Source: Streptococcus halichoeri (GTDB lineage: Bacteria; Bacillota; Bacilli; Lactobacillales; Streptococcaceae). From it: 53,154 nt of DNA. The stretch spans positions 1 to 53,154 of the forward strand of contig NZ_WLZU01000012.1 in NCBI RefSeq assembly GCF_009870755.1, given 5' to 3'. This document shows, piece by piece, positions 1 to 8,967 of this stretch (its first letter is position 1; every line of letters begins with the position of its first letter). The notes under the pieces were generated by a model. It worked only from the letters and a program-made list of their open reading frames with translations, did no database searches and was not told where the DNA came from. A program made the translations under genes and the position numbers.

Positions 1-15
1 TGTTATAATTTTCAT
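1..15 (-). CDS. Start of an unidentified gene running off the left edge
   Basis: Only the first five codons (MKIIT) are visible. They are preceded by GAGG seven bases upstream of the ATG and by a TATAAT hexamer at 53-58 in the same direction, so a start here is plausible. It does not match the rpsL N-terminus that might be expected beyond the purR region. The product cannot be named. Confidence 0.3.
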
Positions 16-52
16 AGTGAGACCTCGTTAATAGAGATTTTTGCTTAAAACT

Positions 53-58
53 ATTATA
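53..58 (-). promoter_or_regulatory. Candidate -10 box (TATAAT) for the gene leaving the left edge
   Basis: A perfect TATAAT on the minus strand lies 37 bases upstream of the partial ORF. No good -35 is seen at 17 bases. Confidence 0.35.
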
Positions 59-92
59 ACGCTTTGACGTTTCATTGAGGCTCACAAAAGGG

Positions 93-128
93 AAAAATCG
101 CTACTTAACGTGGCGATTTTTCTTTTTT
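93..128 (-). terminator. Bidirectional terminator after the SEC10-like gene
   Basis: The arms AAAAATCGC and GCGATTTTT form a hairpin with an 11-base loop. The plus strand continues with a T-rich tail, and the minus strand also ends T-rich. It follows the stop of the surface protein gene and isolates it from the next gene. Confidence 0.6.
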
Positions 129-179
129 GAGGGTTTGAAAAGCTATGATGGCTATGGAATAACTAACTACGGGAATGAT

Positions 180-2834
180 TCATAGTTTTCTTTCATTCTC
201 TTTGCGTAAGCTATAAGCCGCTAGTCCAACAGCAGATAACATCACAAGACCAGCTTTAATAGCTCGTTTGGTGCTCTCATCTGGTGAAGGCATGAGGCTG
301 CCTTGGAAGATTGAACCTGGACCATAAGAGCTGATTGACCCCTTACGTCCTGATGAATCAACGCTTGGCGCTGCGTCAAGTGCAGCTGAGGCAGCAGCGA
401 CAATATCTCTAGACACCCGTCTCACTTGGTTAAGAACAGCATCAGATGCAAGCTGAGCGGCTGTTTCTTCGACCTTGGTCAAGGCCTGAGCCAATTGGGT
501 ACCTGTTGGCGCAGATGCGGTTGAAGCGTTGCGACTGCTATGGCTGACCTTGGCGTGTGTCAGCGCTGCAAGAGCCGCAGGAGTGACACTAGGATACTGT
601 CCTTTGGCAAAACCAGGAGCCGGAAGAGCCAAGGCTTGGAATTTTGGTAATGTAAGCGCATGGGCTTTTAAGAGCTCAAGATGGTTTTCAGTGGCCGCAA
701 TAGCAGCTGCTAGATTGGTTTTGTGCGCCACTAAGTTAGCTAATTTTCCTGTAGCTTGTGTCAATTGCCGTTGCACAGCTGATTGTTCTGCTTGGGCAGT
801 GGCTAAGTGAGTCGCTGCAAGATGCTTGCGCTCAGCCTGACTAGGAGTTGCTAGGAGCTTGCTTAAATAGTGCTGTCTAGCAGTCAAGCGCGCTAATTCA
901 GCCGAGGTTGCTTGCAAGCTGACATTGGTACTATTTAATTGGGCTTTGGCTTGGGCCACATAAGTTAATTCTTGGTCGCGTTGCGCTCTGTAGGCCTTTT
1001 GGTTTTGGAGTGCTTGAGCTAACTGAGCTTGTGAAACATCCTGCGACTGCGCTAGCCGTTGAACCTGGGCTGCCAAATGACTGGCTTCACCTTGGGCCGT
1101 CTGTAATTGGGCTTTTAAGCCGGCTATGGCTTGATAAGCGGCAACGACTGGTGCTTCTTTAGCGACATTTGCTAGACGCGTATTTAAAGAATTAATCTTT
1201 TGGCTGATGCTTGCAATGGTCGTATTAAGCGTATTGATGCGCGCTGAGTGGTTGACAGGTGCTACTACGCCAGCGATTTTTTGGCTAAAGCGAGCGGCAT
1301 TTTCAATATTTGATTGAGGAATCAAGAGAAAATGGGTGTTTAAGCCCTGTACTGTATCGGTGGAAAAACCAAGGTAAATAGGTTTGGTAGGATTTACCTT
1401 ATCCGTTCTTAAAAGGTTAACCGTATGGCCAAAAGTATTGCCATAGGTGTAGTCTTCAAAGAACATGTAGCGTAAGCTATTGTAAATACTGCGCTTTAGG
1501 CCATTGACAGTGTAAACATCATTGAAGAAACCGATGCTTTCATACATGTTGTCATCATTGGCCCGCAAACCAACAGCCTGTGCTGAGGTTTCGATGATTG
1601 TCTTATCATGAGGGCCAATCCCTTTGTGGCCAGCGATGCCCGCAACATTATATTGGAAGTTGGGACGGGTATTATTGTGAGTAGCCTTGTAGTTTTGGGT
1701 TAACTTCCGGGCAAACTCTTGGGAGCCTTCTGTGACAGCAACTGGCGGTAAACCTAGCTGAGTCCGGACTTGGTTGATCATTGCAGCAGCAAATTGGGCC
1801 AATTCATTTTGCACATCTTGGCTTAGATTATCTGGATTAACCACCCGGTTGACATCACTTGCAATGTCCTTGTACTGGTTAATAGTCATGCCTTGCTTAG
1901 CGCCATTGATCAGTTGGGAGCTAAGTTGGTTGTAGGTGTTGAGGTAGCTTTGTGTCCCGATGTAACCACTGGCTGCTAATTTTTGAATATCTGCTAAAGA
2001 ATAAGAACTTGGTGCCACCAGCTGATTGTTACCAGCTACGTTGACCTGCTCAGTAGTTGCATGGGCTTTTAAGGCAGACAGTTCTGCTTGCTTACTAGAC
2101 AAGGTTTGCTTGTTAAGAGCAAGCTCTTCTTTAAGTTGCACGGTGGTGCTTGCTACGGTCTTATCGAGGTCTGCTTGAGCTTTATTAAGGTTTGTGTTAA
2201 TGGTTGCTACTGCTGTTTGCGCAGCGGCTGCTTGCTTGGTCAACTCTTCAGGTTTATTAAGCAAGGTCGCAAGTTCTGCAACTTGCTTGCTGGCGCTTTG
2301 CTCCATTTGGCTCAAACGCTCAGCGTTAGCGCTGTGTGTTTCTAAATCAGCAGCTTGGGCTTTAGCTGTTTGTTCTAAGTTTGCTGCCTGCGCTGTGGTT
2401 GCTTGTAGGTCTTGCTCAGTACTTGCTAAGCTTGCTTGCTCGCTTGCCACCATGGCTGCATATTCTTGCTCGCTAGCATTGGCAATCGTAAGAAGACTAG
2501 CGTTAGCTTTTTCTACCGCCTGATCTTTTTGGGCCAAGAGGGCTTTTGCGTCTGCTACGGTTTTTTGACCTGTCTCCACATCGCTGCTAGCTTTGTGGAG
2601 CTCTTCTTTTTGCGTTTCCAATTTTTTTGCTGTTGTGGCAATCTCTTGATTAGTTTTGTCAAGGGTTTCTGGCATTGCTGCGCTTGAATCAGTCGTTGTC
2701 GCCCTTGTTGTGGTATGTAAGTCCTCAGCTTTCACCTCATGTTCAACACCAACAGTGGTGCCCAAAAGAGCTAAGGTTGACGTTAAGGCAAGTGTTGTTT
2801 TAACTTGCTTTGACTTCGTGTTTTCTAATTCCAT
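180..2834 (-). CDS. SEC10/PgrA surface-exclusion-domain protein
   Basis: Large secreted surface protein of 884 residues. It opens with a signal peptide (hydrophobic stretch at about residues 13-30, likely cut after VKA). A long Ala/Gln-rich coiled coil follows, then a globular SEC10/PgrA domain related to the CAP fold (about residues 330-515, with the segment YESIGFFND), a second coiled coil to about 740, and a C-terminal hydrophobic segment with a Lys/Arg tail. In enterococcal conjugation this family lowers recipient ability; in streptococci the role is unclear, probably adhesion or wall-associated. The sorting-signal position reads LMPSPDE instead of LPXTG, so sortase anchoring is doubtful. 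It starts 23 bp after the purR stop behind AAGGAG, so it is probably co-transcribed with purR. Confidence 0.85.
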   Translation of the reverse strand: MELENTKSKQVKTTLALTSTLALLGTTVGVEHEVKAEDLHTTTRATTTDSSAAMPETLDKTNQEIATTAKKLETQKEELHKASSDVETGQKTVADAKALLAQKDQAVEKANASLLTIANASEQEYAAMVASEQASLASTEQDLQATTAQAANLEQTAKAQAADLETHSANAERLSQMEQSASKQVAELATLLNKPEELTKQAAAAQTAVATINTNLNKAQADLDKTVASTTVQLKEELALNKQTLSSKQAELSALKAHATTEQVNVAGNNQLVAPSSYSLADIQKLAASGYIGTQSYLNTYNQLSSQLINGAKQGMTINQYKDIASDVNRVVNPDNLSQDVQNELAQFAAAMINQVRTQLGLPPVAVTEGSQEFARKLTQNYKATHNNTRPNFQYNVAGIAGHKGIGPHDKTIIETSAQAVGLRANDDNMYESIGFFNDVYTVNGLKRSIYNSLRYMFFEDYTYGNTFGHTVNLLRTDKVNPTKPIYLGFSTDTVQGLNTHFLLIPQSNIENAARFSQKIAGVVAPVNHSARINTLNTTIASISQKINSLNTRLANVAKEAPVVAAYQAIAGLKAQLQTAQGEASHLAAQVQRLAQSQDVSQAQLAQALQNQKAYRAQRDQELTYVAQAKAQLNSTNVSLQATSAELARLTARQHYLSKLLATPSQAERKHLAATHLATAQAEQSAVQRQLTQATGKLANLVAHKTNLAAAIAATENHLELLKAHALTLPKFQALALPAPGFAKGQYPSVTPAALAALTHAKVSHSSRNASTASAPTGTQLAQALTKVEETAAQLASDAVLNQVRRVSRDIVAAASAALDAAPSVDSSGRKGSISSYGPGSIFQGSLMPSPDESTKRAIKAGLVMLSAVGLAAYSLRKENERKL

Positions 2835-2857
2835 TTTTTCTCCTTAATTCAATTTCA

Positions 2858-3670
2858 CTAATCAAAAATATTGCCGACTTCGACTGAAACGTGACTGTTT
2901 TTCACATCTATTTCAGAGACTCGCAGTAACGATTTATAGGTCATTTGTTCGCGTTCTTCCTGGCTGTTTTCGGCAAAGACAGCCACACCAACTAAGGTGC
3001 TGTCAAACTCTTCCAGGAGACTAATCATTCCTGAAATGGTGCCGCCGCCCTTTAAAAAGTCATCAACAATCAAGACCCGGCTATTGGGGCGCAAGCTCCG
3101 CTTAGATAAAAACATTTTTTCAATGCGATCGCTTGAAGCACTGGCATAGTTGACCGACACAGTTGAGCCTTCCGTGATTTTAAGGTCGCGGCGAACAATC
3201 ACAAAAGGGACATTCAAGATGTTGGCAACCGCATTGGCCAAGGGCACGCCCTTAGTGGCCACTGTCATAACAGCGTCAATTTTTTGACCCTTAAAGGCGT
3301 TAGCAATAATGCGGCCGATATTTTGTAAGATCTTCGGGGTACTTAGCAAGTCTGATAAATAGATGTAGCCGCCAGGCAAAATACGACTGCTTTGTGATAA
3401 GCTTTCACAGAGTTCCTCAACAATGGCTTTTGCTTCTGCTTTAGCAATGGTTGGCGTAAAAATAACCCCACCGCTTGCGCCAGTTAAGGTTTCAATCTCA
3501 CCAATATTTGCTTCTTCAAAGGCTTTTTTGATGATAGCAATATCCTCAGAAATGGATGATTTTGCGGATTCGTATTTTTGTGCAAAGGTATTTAGGCTGG
3601 TCAATTTATAAGGATTGTTAATCAAGTAATTTGAGATGACCACCATCCGTTCGCTGCGTCTTAACTTCAT
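2858..3670 (-). CDS. purR: Purine operon regulator PurR
   Basis: Cytoplasmic DNA-binding regulator of purine synthesis genes. In streptococci and lactococci it responds to PRPP and acts at PurBox sites. The 270-residue protein has an N-terminal winged helix (about residues 1-75) and a phosphoribosyltransferase-like domain with the PRPP-binding loop VLIVDDFLKGGG (199-210). Length and architecture are typical. The start is supported by GGGG upstream of the ATG and an extended -10 (TGTGGTATAAT) nearby. A perfect inverted repeat resembling two PurBoxes lies just upstream, suggesting autoregulation. The next gene downstream begins after only 23 bp. Confidence 0.95.
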   Translation of the reverse strand: MKLRRSERMVVISNYLINNPYKLTSLNTFAQKYESAKSSISEDIAIIKKAFEEANIGEIETLTGASGGVIFTPTIAKAEAKAIVEELCESLSQSSRILPGGYIYLSDLLSTPKILQNIGRIIANAFKGQKIDAVMTVATKGVPLANAVANILNVPFVIVRRDLKITEGSTVSVNYASASSDRIEKMFLSKRSLRPNSRVLIVDDFLKGGGTISGMISLLEEFDSTLVGVAVFAENSQEEREQMTYKSLLRVSEIDVKNSHVSVEVGNIFD

Positions 3671-3693
3671 ATTTTCCCCATTATTATAGTCTT

Positions 3694-3705
3694 TCTACCA
3701 TTATA
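3694..3705 (-). promoter_or_regulatory. Extended -10 promoter of purR
   Basis: On the minus strand TGTGGTATAAT sits about 35 bases before the purR ATG, giving a short leader. The upstream -35 zone falls in the A/T run next to the PurBox-like palindrome. Confidence 0.55.
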
Positions 3706-3716
3706 CCACACATTTA

Positions 3717-3753
3717 GCAAAAAAACGAACGTTAAGAAAATTAACGTTCGTTT
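3717..3753 (-). terminator. yhaM terminator that also reads as an inverted PurBox pair
   Basis: Perfect 13-bp arms (3723-3735 and 3741-3753) with a 5-base loop are followed on the minus strand by a run of seven T, an intrinsic terminator for the rsgA-yhaM operon. Each arm also contains ACGAACGTT, matching the CGAAC core of the Gram-positive PurBox. The two cores are inverted and about 15 bases apart, an arrangement known for PurR sites. Confidence 0.7.
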
Positions 3754-3780
3754 ACAGAGAGATTTCAGTCACATAAAATC

Positions 3781-4719
3781 TTAATATTTGGGTTTATAAA
3801 AAGAACGGTTATCCATCGCAAATATTCGATTTGTCATCTCGCCTTCATCCACAAGTTTTAAGGCCGTGGTCATCATCATCATACTGGCATCAATATTATC
3901 AATCATATGGAGAATTTCGGCCTCCATAATCCGCGGCCGCACTGGACTCCCATATTCTAATTGGCCATGATGACTCAAGATCAGATGACGAAGGACGGTG
4001 ACTTCTTCTTTGGTGTCGCTGATGTTGAGCTCTGCAATAACTTTGGTAATCTCCTCATTAATCAAGGAAATATGGCCAATCAAGTTTCCTCGAACCGTGT
4101 ACTCTGTATTTTCTGGGCCGGTTAATTCTAGGACCTTGGCCAAGTCATGTAACATAATCCCAGCATAAAGCAGGCTCTTATCCAACTCCGGATAAATATC
4201 CCCAATGCTATCAGCCAAGCGGACCATGGTCGCAGTATGATAGGCTAAGCCAGACTCAAAAGCATGATGGTTGGTCTTAGCGGCTGGGTAGGAATAAAAA
4301 GCCTGGTCATATTTACGATAGAGCGCTCGGACAATCCGTTGCCAGGTGGCATTCTCAATTTTGAATAACATGCCTTCTAGGTAGTCCCGAACTTCCGTAA
4401 CAGAAACTGGGGCTTTTTCTTTAAAAGCTTTAGGATCGTTAGGTTCTCCCTGTCTGGGATGGCGAAGAGTGATCTGATTAACCTGAGGTGTTCCATTATA
4501 GACTTCGCGCCGCCCCTTCATATGCACCACCTTACCTGCTGTAAATTCCTCGACATTGTAGGTTTGAGCGTCCCAGAGATTACCAGAAATTTCTCCTGTA
4601 TCATCCTGAAAAACAAAGGCAATATAGTCTTTGCCTGCCCGGGTCTTACGAACTTCCGCCGATTTGATGAGAAAAAAGCCCTCAAATGGATGATCCTTTT
4701 TCATTTGATTAATCTTCAT
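3781..4719 (-). CDS. yhaM: 3'-5' exoribonuclease YhaM family
   Basis: Cytoplasmic exoribonuclease that trims RNA 3' ends in Gram-positive bacteria. The 312-residue protein has an N-terminal OB-fold (about 1-90) and an HD phosphohydrolase domain with H161, the H191-D192 pair and the downstream LSHHG segment as metal ligands. This order and length are typical of YhaM/Cbf1. The start overlaps the end of rmuC by 11 bp and has GGAGG eight bases upstream, so translation is likely coupled. It is the last gene of the rsgA-rpe-thiN-rmuC-yhaM run and is followed by a strong terminator. Confidence 0.93.
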   Translation of the reverse strand: MKINQMKKDHPFEGFFLIKSAEVRKTRAGKDYIAFVFQDDTGEISGNLWDAQTYNVEEFTAGKVVHMKGRREVYNGTPQVNQITLRHPRQGEPNDPKAFKEKAPVSVTEVRDYLEGMLFKIENATWQRIVRALYRKYDQAFYSYPAAKTNHHAFESGLAYHTATMVRLADSIGDIYPELDKSLLYAGIMLHDLAKVLELTGPENTEYTVRGNLIGHISLINEEITKVIAELNISDTKEEVTVLRHLILSHHGQLEYGSPVRPRIMEAEILHMIDNIDASMMMMTTALKLVDEGEMTNRIFAMDNRSFYKPKY

Positions 4720-5980
4720 ATGGCTCGCCTCCTTCTTTTGGTATATTTAATAGCGAAGCTGTCTCACTATCTTGGTATGATTCAACTGTATTTAGAGCCT
4801 TAATGATGGCGTTGGTCCGCGTTGCGATTAATTGGTCTAAGGTAGCATTGGCTGTGTTGATTTGCTTTTGAGCTTTAAGCAGAATGCCTCCAAATTTTGC
4901 AAATTCTACCTTGACATTGCCTAAAATCTTGCTAATATCGTCTGCATTTTTTTGAATCGTTAGTGTTTTAAAGCCGACCGATAGAGAATTTAGCAGAGCC
5001 GACAAGGTAGCAGGACCTGCGACCACGATTTGCTCATCACGGCGCAAGCTATCAAAAAAGGCCGGATTACGGACAACCTCGCCATAGAGGCCTTCTGTTG
5101 GGAGAAACATGATCCCAAAATTCGTAGTCTCTGGTGGTCTGAGGTACTTGGTCTGAATATCCTTGGCAAAACGCTTGATGGCATTGAGCAAGGCCTTGCG
5201 AGAGGCCTCGATCTGCTCCTTATCACCAGATTCATAGGCATCTTCTAAGCGATAATAGTCTTGCAAGGGAAACTTCGAATCAATTGGTAGATAGACGGTC
5301 TCATCATTAGCCAAACCGGGCAGCTTGATGGCGTATTCAACGCGTTCACTGGAGCCCTTAATCGTTGGCACCTCTTTTTCATACTGATTAACCGTCAAAA
5401 TATCTTCGAGAATTTGTCCCAATTGCAATTCACCCATAATCCCACGGGTCTTGGTATTGGAGAGAACCTTGTTAAGGGTTCCAACATCACGCGCCACGCT
5501 GCGCATTTCACCCAAGCCCTGGTTCACACTCTCTAGTTGCTTAGAAACAGTCTCAAAAGAGGCATGCAGGCGATTTTTCAAGGTTGCTTCGAGCTTTTCT
5601 TCAACGGTGTGGCGCATGGCCTCTAGGCGTACCTCGTTAGAGGTCTGCATGTCCTTAACCGAGACTGCTAGCCGCTGACTCATTTGGTCCAAGCGCTGGT
5701 CGGTTCGTTCACGATTTTCGCTTAAGTTGTGATTCAAAACAGTCTTTAAACCGTCTAATTGCTGATAAACGGCTGCCTGCTGCTGGCCGATTTGTTGGGA
5801 AATGTCCAACAACTGCTGCTTGCTCATGCTCTCTATTTGATAGGTTAACTGGTCAGATAACCGATCACTAAAATCGGCGAGCTCACTTGTCAAAGATGCT
5901 TGCAAAGCTTTGATCTCACGATATTGCAAGGCAAGAGCAAGGGCTAAACCGATGACAAGGATGACTAAAATAATCTCCAC
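4709..5980 (-). CDS. rmuC: DNA recombination protein RmuC
   Basis: RmuC limits recombination at inverted repeats in E. coli; the biochemical function is still poorly defined but the fold is nuclease-like. The protein (423 residues from the chosen start) has one N-terminal membrane helix, a coiled coil to about residue 190, and the conserved core with GIMGELQLGQ, LPIDSKFPL and GIMFLPTEGLY. I chose GTG at 5980 because AGGAG lies six bases upstream; a longer frame from a TTG has no such site. The start is one base past the thiN stop. Confidence 0.9.
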   Translation of the reverse strand: MEIILVILVIGLALALALQYREIKALQASLTSELADFSDRLSDQLTYQIESMSKQQLLDISQQIGQQQAAVYQQLDGLKTVLNHNLSENRERTDQRLDQMSQRLAVSVKDMQTSNEVRLEAMRHTVEEKLEATLKNRLHASFETVSKQLESVNQGLGEMRSVARDVGTLNKVLSNTKTRGIMGELQLGQILEDILTVNQYEKEVPTIKGSSERVEYAIKLPGLANDETVYLPIDSKFPLQDYYRLEDAYESGDKEQIEASRKALLNAIKRFAKDIQTKYLRPPETTNFGIMFLPTEGLYGEVVRNPAFFDSLRRDEQIVVAGPATLSALLNSLSVGFKTLTIQKNADDISKILGNVKVEFAKFGGILLKAQKQINTANATLDQLIATRTNAIIKALNTVESYQDSETASLLNIPKEGGEPYED

Positions 5981-5981
5981 A

Positions 5982-6614
5982 TTAGCTCCTATCTTTACTT
6001 TCAATCACAATCAGGTAACCTGACTCAAGGCTTACCTCGATTGGTTTGCCTATAAAGGCATTGCTGGAATAATTCTTGCGTTTAAAATAAGTGTCTCTGG
6101 TTAATTCGTATTTGGCCCCAATAATGCTGAATTGCTGAGCTTCTTCTGGCAAAAAAGACACATAGTCAAAACCAGGCGTCGCTATAATCTGGTGCTTTCC
6201 AGCTGGCAGGTAACGAACTAAATTGCTGGCATCCCGTAAGCAGATTTGCTGCATAAAGGGCGCAAGTTCTGGATGGCTGGGCAAAAAGATATTAGACAAA
6301 AAATGATCAAACCGCCCACCAAAAGCACCATAAAGAGTGGCCTGACAGTGGGGGAAGCGGCTAAAAACCGCCTTGAGAGCTAATTCCGTATCTGTGTCGT
6401 CTTTTTCTGGTGCGGCCACCAGCAGTTCGCGGGCTTGGGATCGAATAAGTGCTAATTCTGCCGCTGAGACAGAGTCAAAATCGCCTACAGCCAAATCCAG
6501 CGGCAGCTTTTGGGCCAGCAAAAAGAGGCTGCCACGATCAATCCCCACAAAATAATCATGCTTGCGATCATAGTAGGAGAGCTCACCGCCAGCAAATAGG
6601 GCCACCTTAGTCAT
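5982..6614 (-). CDS. thiN: Thiamine pyrophosphokinase
   Basis: Transfers pyrophosphate from ATP to thiamine, giving the cofactor ThDP in the cytosol. The 210-residue protein shows the N-terminal ALFAGGEL, the metal-binding LAVGDFDSV segment, a KDDTDTELAL motif and YGAFGGRFDH, all typical of the family. The ATG at 6614 overlaps the rpe stop as ATGACTAA, which suggests translational coupling; a few upstream in-frame codons exist but would lie inside rpe. ThDP made here could serve the decarboxylase encoded at 22.3-24 kb, though it is a general cofactor. Confidence 0.93.
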   Translation of the reverse strand: MTKVALFAGGELSYYDRKHDYFVGIDRGSLFLLAQKLPLDLAVGDFDSVSAAELALIRSQARELLVAAPEKDDTDTELALKAVFSRFPHCQATLYGAFGGRFDHFLSNIFLPSHPELAPFMQQICLRDASNLVRYLPAGKHQIIATPGFDYVSFLPEEAQQFSIIGAKYELTRDTYFKRKNYSSNAFIGKPIEVSLESGYLIVIESKDRS

Positions 6615-7269
6615 GAAGGGCATCCCGCAAGGTTTCAACTTGGGCCACTAAGTCTTGGGCTTTAAACAAATAAGATCCCGCGACAAAGACATTGGCGCCA
6701 GCTTGGGCACAGGCAACTATGGTCTGATTATCAATCCCACCATCTACTTCAATATCAAAATCCAAGTTCTTTTGCTCACGCCAGGCCGCAACCTTTCGGA
6801 CCTTGTCCAAACAAGATGCAATAAAGGCTTGGCCGCCAAAGCCTGGATTAACCGTCATAATCAAGACCTGATCCACCAAATCTAGCAAGGGCTCCAAGGC
6901 ACTAGCTGGTGTTCCTGGATTGATTACGATCCCAGCTTTCATGCCGGCGGCCTTAATCTTTTGTAGCGCACCGTGGATGTGCTGAGTGCTTTCTAGGTGA
7001 ATTGTCATCATATCAGCGCCTGCTTGGGCAAAAGCAGACACATAACGTTCGGGATTAACCACCATTAAATGGCAATCAAAGACCAGCTTACTATGCTTAC
7101 GCATACTAGCTACAACGTCAGCTCCAAAACTAATATTTGGCACAAACTGGCCATCCATAATGTCAATATGAACATACTCGGCACTGGTCTTTTCAATGCG
7201 CTTTAGCTCCGTGGCAAAATTAGCATAGTCAGCAGCCAAGATGGATGGGGCGATTTTTAGTGTGCTCAT
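6607..7269 (-). CDS. rpe: Ribulose-phosphate 3-epimerase
   Basis: Interconverts ribulose 5-phosphate and xylulose 5-phosphate in the pentose phosphate pathway. The 220-residue TIM barrel carries all family signatures: IDIMDGQFVPN, FDCHLMV, MTVNPGFGGQ and EVDGGID, which supply the metal ligands and catalytic Asp residues. It sits eight bases after rsgA in a conserved streptococcal order (rsgA-rpe-thiN-rmuC) and overlaps thiN by eight bases. Confidence 0.97.
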   Translation of the reverse strand: MSTLKIAPSILAADYANFATELKRIEKTSAEYVHIDIMDGQFVPNISFGADVVASMRKHSKLVFDCHLMVVNPERYVSAFAQAGADMMTIHLESTQHIHGALQKIKAAGMKAGIVINPGTPASALEPLLDLVDQVLIMTVNPGFGGQAFIASCLDKVRKVAAWREQKNLDFDIEVDGGIDNQTIVACAQAGANVFVAGSYLFKAQDLVAQVETLRDALHD

Positions 7270-7277
7270 GTTTCAAC

Positions 7278-8150
7278 CTACTTTCTTTTGATGACTTTTT
7301 TATAAGTTTCCCGGCGATTTTCGATCTCACTTAAAAACTGCAAGTAATGATCGAAACGTTCAGCCCAAATCTGGCCGGCTTGGACTGCGTCTTTAACCGC
7401 GCAGGCCGGCTCATGTGTATGTGTACAGGTACGGAATTTACACCCATGACTATAGTTTTGAATCTCAGGAAAGGCTTCGCTTAGGTCCTTGGCATTATCA
7501 ACCTCATAGTCAATGGAAGAAAAGCCCGGCGTATCAGCGATTTTACCCTCATAGGCATCGTAAAAGCTGACGACTCGTGTCGTGTGCTTGCCCCGGCCAA
7601 GGCTATCAGAAATCTCCGCTGTTGCCAGGTCTAGTTCTGGCAAAATTTGATTAAGCAGGGTTGATTTCCCTACTCCGGTTTGCCCCATAAAAACAGTGAT
7701 TTGGTCCTTAAGCAATGGCAGTAGCTCCTCCAAATTCATGATAAAGGGATAGCCAATAGCCTGGTATACTTTTGCAAGCTTGAGCATTTCTGCCTGATCC
7801 TCCAAGAGATCCATCTTAGAGATATAAATGACCGGCCGCATCTGCTTATGCTCCAGCAACACCAAGAAACGATCCAAAAGGTTGCTACTAAAATCCGGTT
7901 CTTTGGCTGACATGATAACGACAGCCTGATCAATATTGACAATTGGCGGTCGGACCAGACTGTTTTTGCGCTCATGAATAGCTAAAATATAGCCTTCTGA
8001 CTGCTCCTTAGCTGAAAAATCAACCCAATCCCCAACATAGGGCGTCTGGCCTTTCTTTCGAAAATTGCCCCGTGCTCTGGTCTGATAGAGCTGACCCTTA
8101 GCCTCTACATAATAAAAGCCTGCCAAGGCTTTGATAATTCTCCCTTGCAA
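7278..8150 (-). CDS. rsgA: Ribosome small-subunit GTPase RsgA
   Basis: Circularly permuted GTPase that helps late 30S assembly. The 290-residue protein has an OB-fold, then the permuted G motifs: the G4-like SKMD, the P-loop GQTGVGKS and DTPGF, and ends with the zinc-binding [14 protein letters not shown] region. I place the start at TTG (8150) because AGAGGAG lies five bases upstream and family N-termini begin at this QGRIIKAL segment; the longer frame from GTG would swallow that ribosome-binding site. It heads the operon. Confidence 0.93.
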   Translation of the reverse strand: MQGRIIKALAGFYYVEAKGQLYQTRARGNFRKKGQTPYVGDWVDFSAKEQSEGYILAIHERKNSLVRPPIVNIDQAVVIMSAKEPDFSSNLLDRFLVLLEHKQMRPVIYISKMDLLEDQAEMLKLAKVYQAIGYPFIMNLEELLPLLKDQITVFMGQTGVGKSTLLNQILPELDLATAEISDSLGRGKHTTRVVSFYDAYEGKIADTPGFSSIDYEVDNAKDLSEAFPEIQNYSHGCKFRTCTHTHEPACAVKDAVQAGQIWAERFDHYLQFLSEIENRRETYKKVIKRK

Positions 8151-8182
8151 ATGAACTCCTCTACACACATGAAATTATCTTT

Positions 8183-8188
8183 ATTATA
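8183..8188 (-). promoter_or_regulatory. Extended -10 of the rsgA operon
   Basis: TGATATAAT on the minus strand lies about 33 bases before the rsgA TTG. An ACATG/CATGT inverted repeat with a six-base spacer (8191-8206) sits immediately upstream. The -35 match is poor. Confidence 0.5.
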
Positions 8189-8243
8189 TCACATGTCCGG
8201 GCATGTTTGGACTTTTAGCGGCTGCGAGCTTAGCATTTTAAGC

Positions 8244-8307
8244 AAAAAAAGCAAGCCAAGTCGAGCAGCAGCTTGTGTTAAAGCCGCAGGCTTCTTTGCT
8301 TGCTTTT
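8244..8307 (-). terminator. Long-stem terminator after the small membrane protein gene
   Basis: AAGCAAGC and GCTTGCTT arms enclose a 40-base region with an inner AAGCC/GGCTT hairpin. On the minus strand a run of seven T follows. It separates the membrane protein gene from rsgA. Confidence 0.55.
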
Positions 8308-8366
8308 GTGGTGCCAAAGTCTGGCACTTACTGGCTTACTTTTTTGAGCTGGCTCGTGCCAAGCAC

Positions 8367-8762
8367 CTACTGATCGGCTTTTTTGCGAGCAGCTGTACTA
8401 TTGATCACATACAGTAGCTTGACTGTGGCAATAACCACCAGTAAATTGCTATTGAAAAAGGTATCAAAAAGCGGCGTCTTAGTCACCAGTCGATCAAAGG
8501 CCGTTATGATCAGGATAATCGCAAATACAATGAGATTGCCGCGCCTCTCCATCTGCCCTTTCCACTCCTGTAAAATCTGCGACCAAGTCAAGGACCGCTG
8601 TGCATTTTTGCTCATCAGCAGATAAACGATCAGATACAGCAGGGCTGTGAGCATTACCATAACGGCCTCTTGCCAGAAATGCAGCCGAAAAAACAAGCCT
8701 AAGAGGGCCGTGATTACTAAAGAGCCTGCTACAATCAGCAGTGAACGTTTCTTATGTACCAT
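8367..8762 (-). CDS. Small integral membrane protein, unknown function
   Basis: The protein (131 residues from the chosen ATG) has about four hydrophobic helices: residues 5-25, 30-48, 75-90 and 100-120, with a charged loop (NAQRSLTWSQ) in the middle and a short Lys-rich tail. I do not recognise a named family with certainty; the layout resembles small phosphate-starvation-inducible-like (PsiE-type) membrane proteins. The ATG at 8762 has GGAG six bases upstream, whereas the longer frame would need a TTG inside that site. It is a single-gene unit with its own terminator. Confidence 0.7.
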   Translation of the reverse strand: MVHKKRSLLIVAGSLVITALLGLFFRLHFWQEAVMVMLTALLYLIVYLLMSKNAQRSLTWSQILQEWKGQMERRGNLIVFAIILIITAFDRLVTKTPLFDTFFNSNLLVVIATVKLLYVINSTAARKKADQ

Positions 8763-8907
8763 CGCTATCTCCAAATCTCACATATGTTTTTCTAATATTT
8801 ATCTTATTATATTATAAACCGTTCATCTTCGCAAGACCACAACTTAGCAAGAGGTGCTGACTCAGCAGTTCATTGGAACTTTTATGATATTTTCTGAAAC
8901 TTTATCA

Positions 8908-8935
8908 TTGACTTTCTTCTAAAAAGAGCTAAAAT
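8908..8935 (+). promoter_or_regulatory. Promoter of the MFS exporter operon
   Basis: TTGACT, a 16-base spacer and TAAAAT precede the GGAGGG ribosome-binding site by about 20 bases. Two similar AACTTT(T)ATGAT / AACTTTATCAT motifs upstream could be regulator sites, but this is a guess. Confidence 0.5.
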
Positions 8936-8967
8936 ATAGCAAGTATCATTTAGAATGGAGGGTCGAT

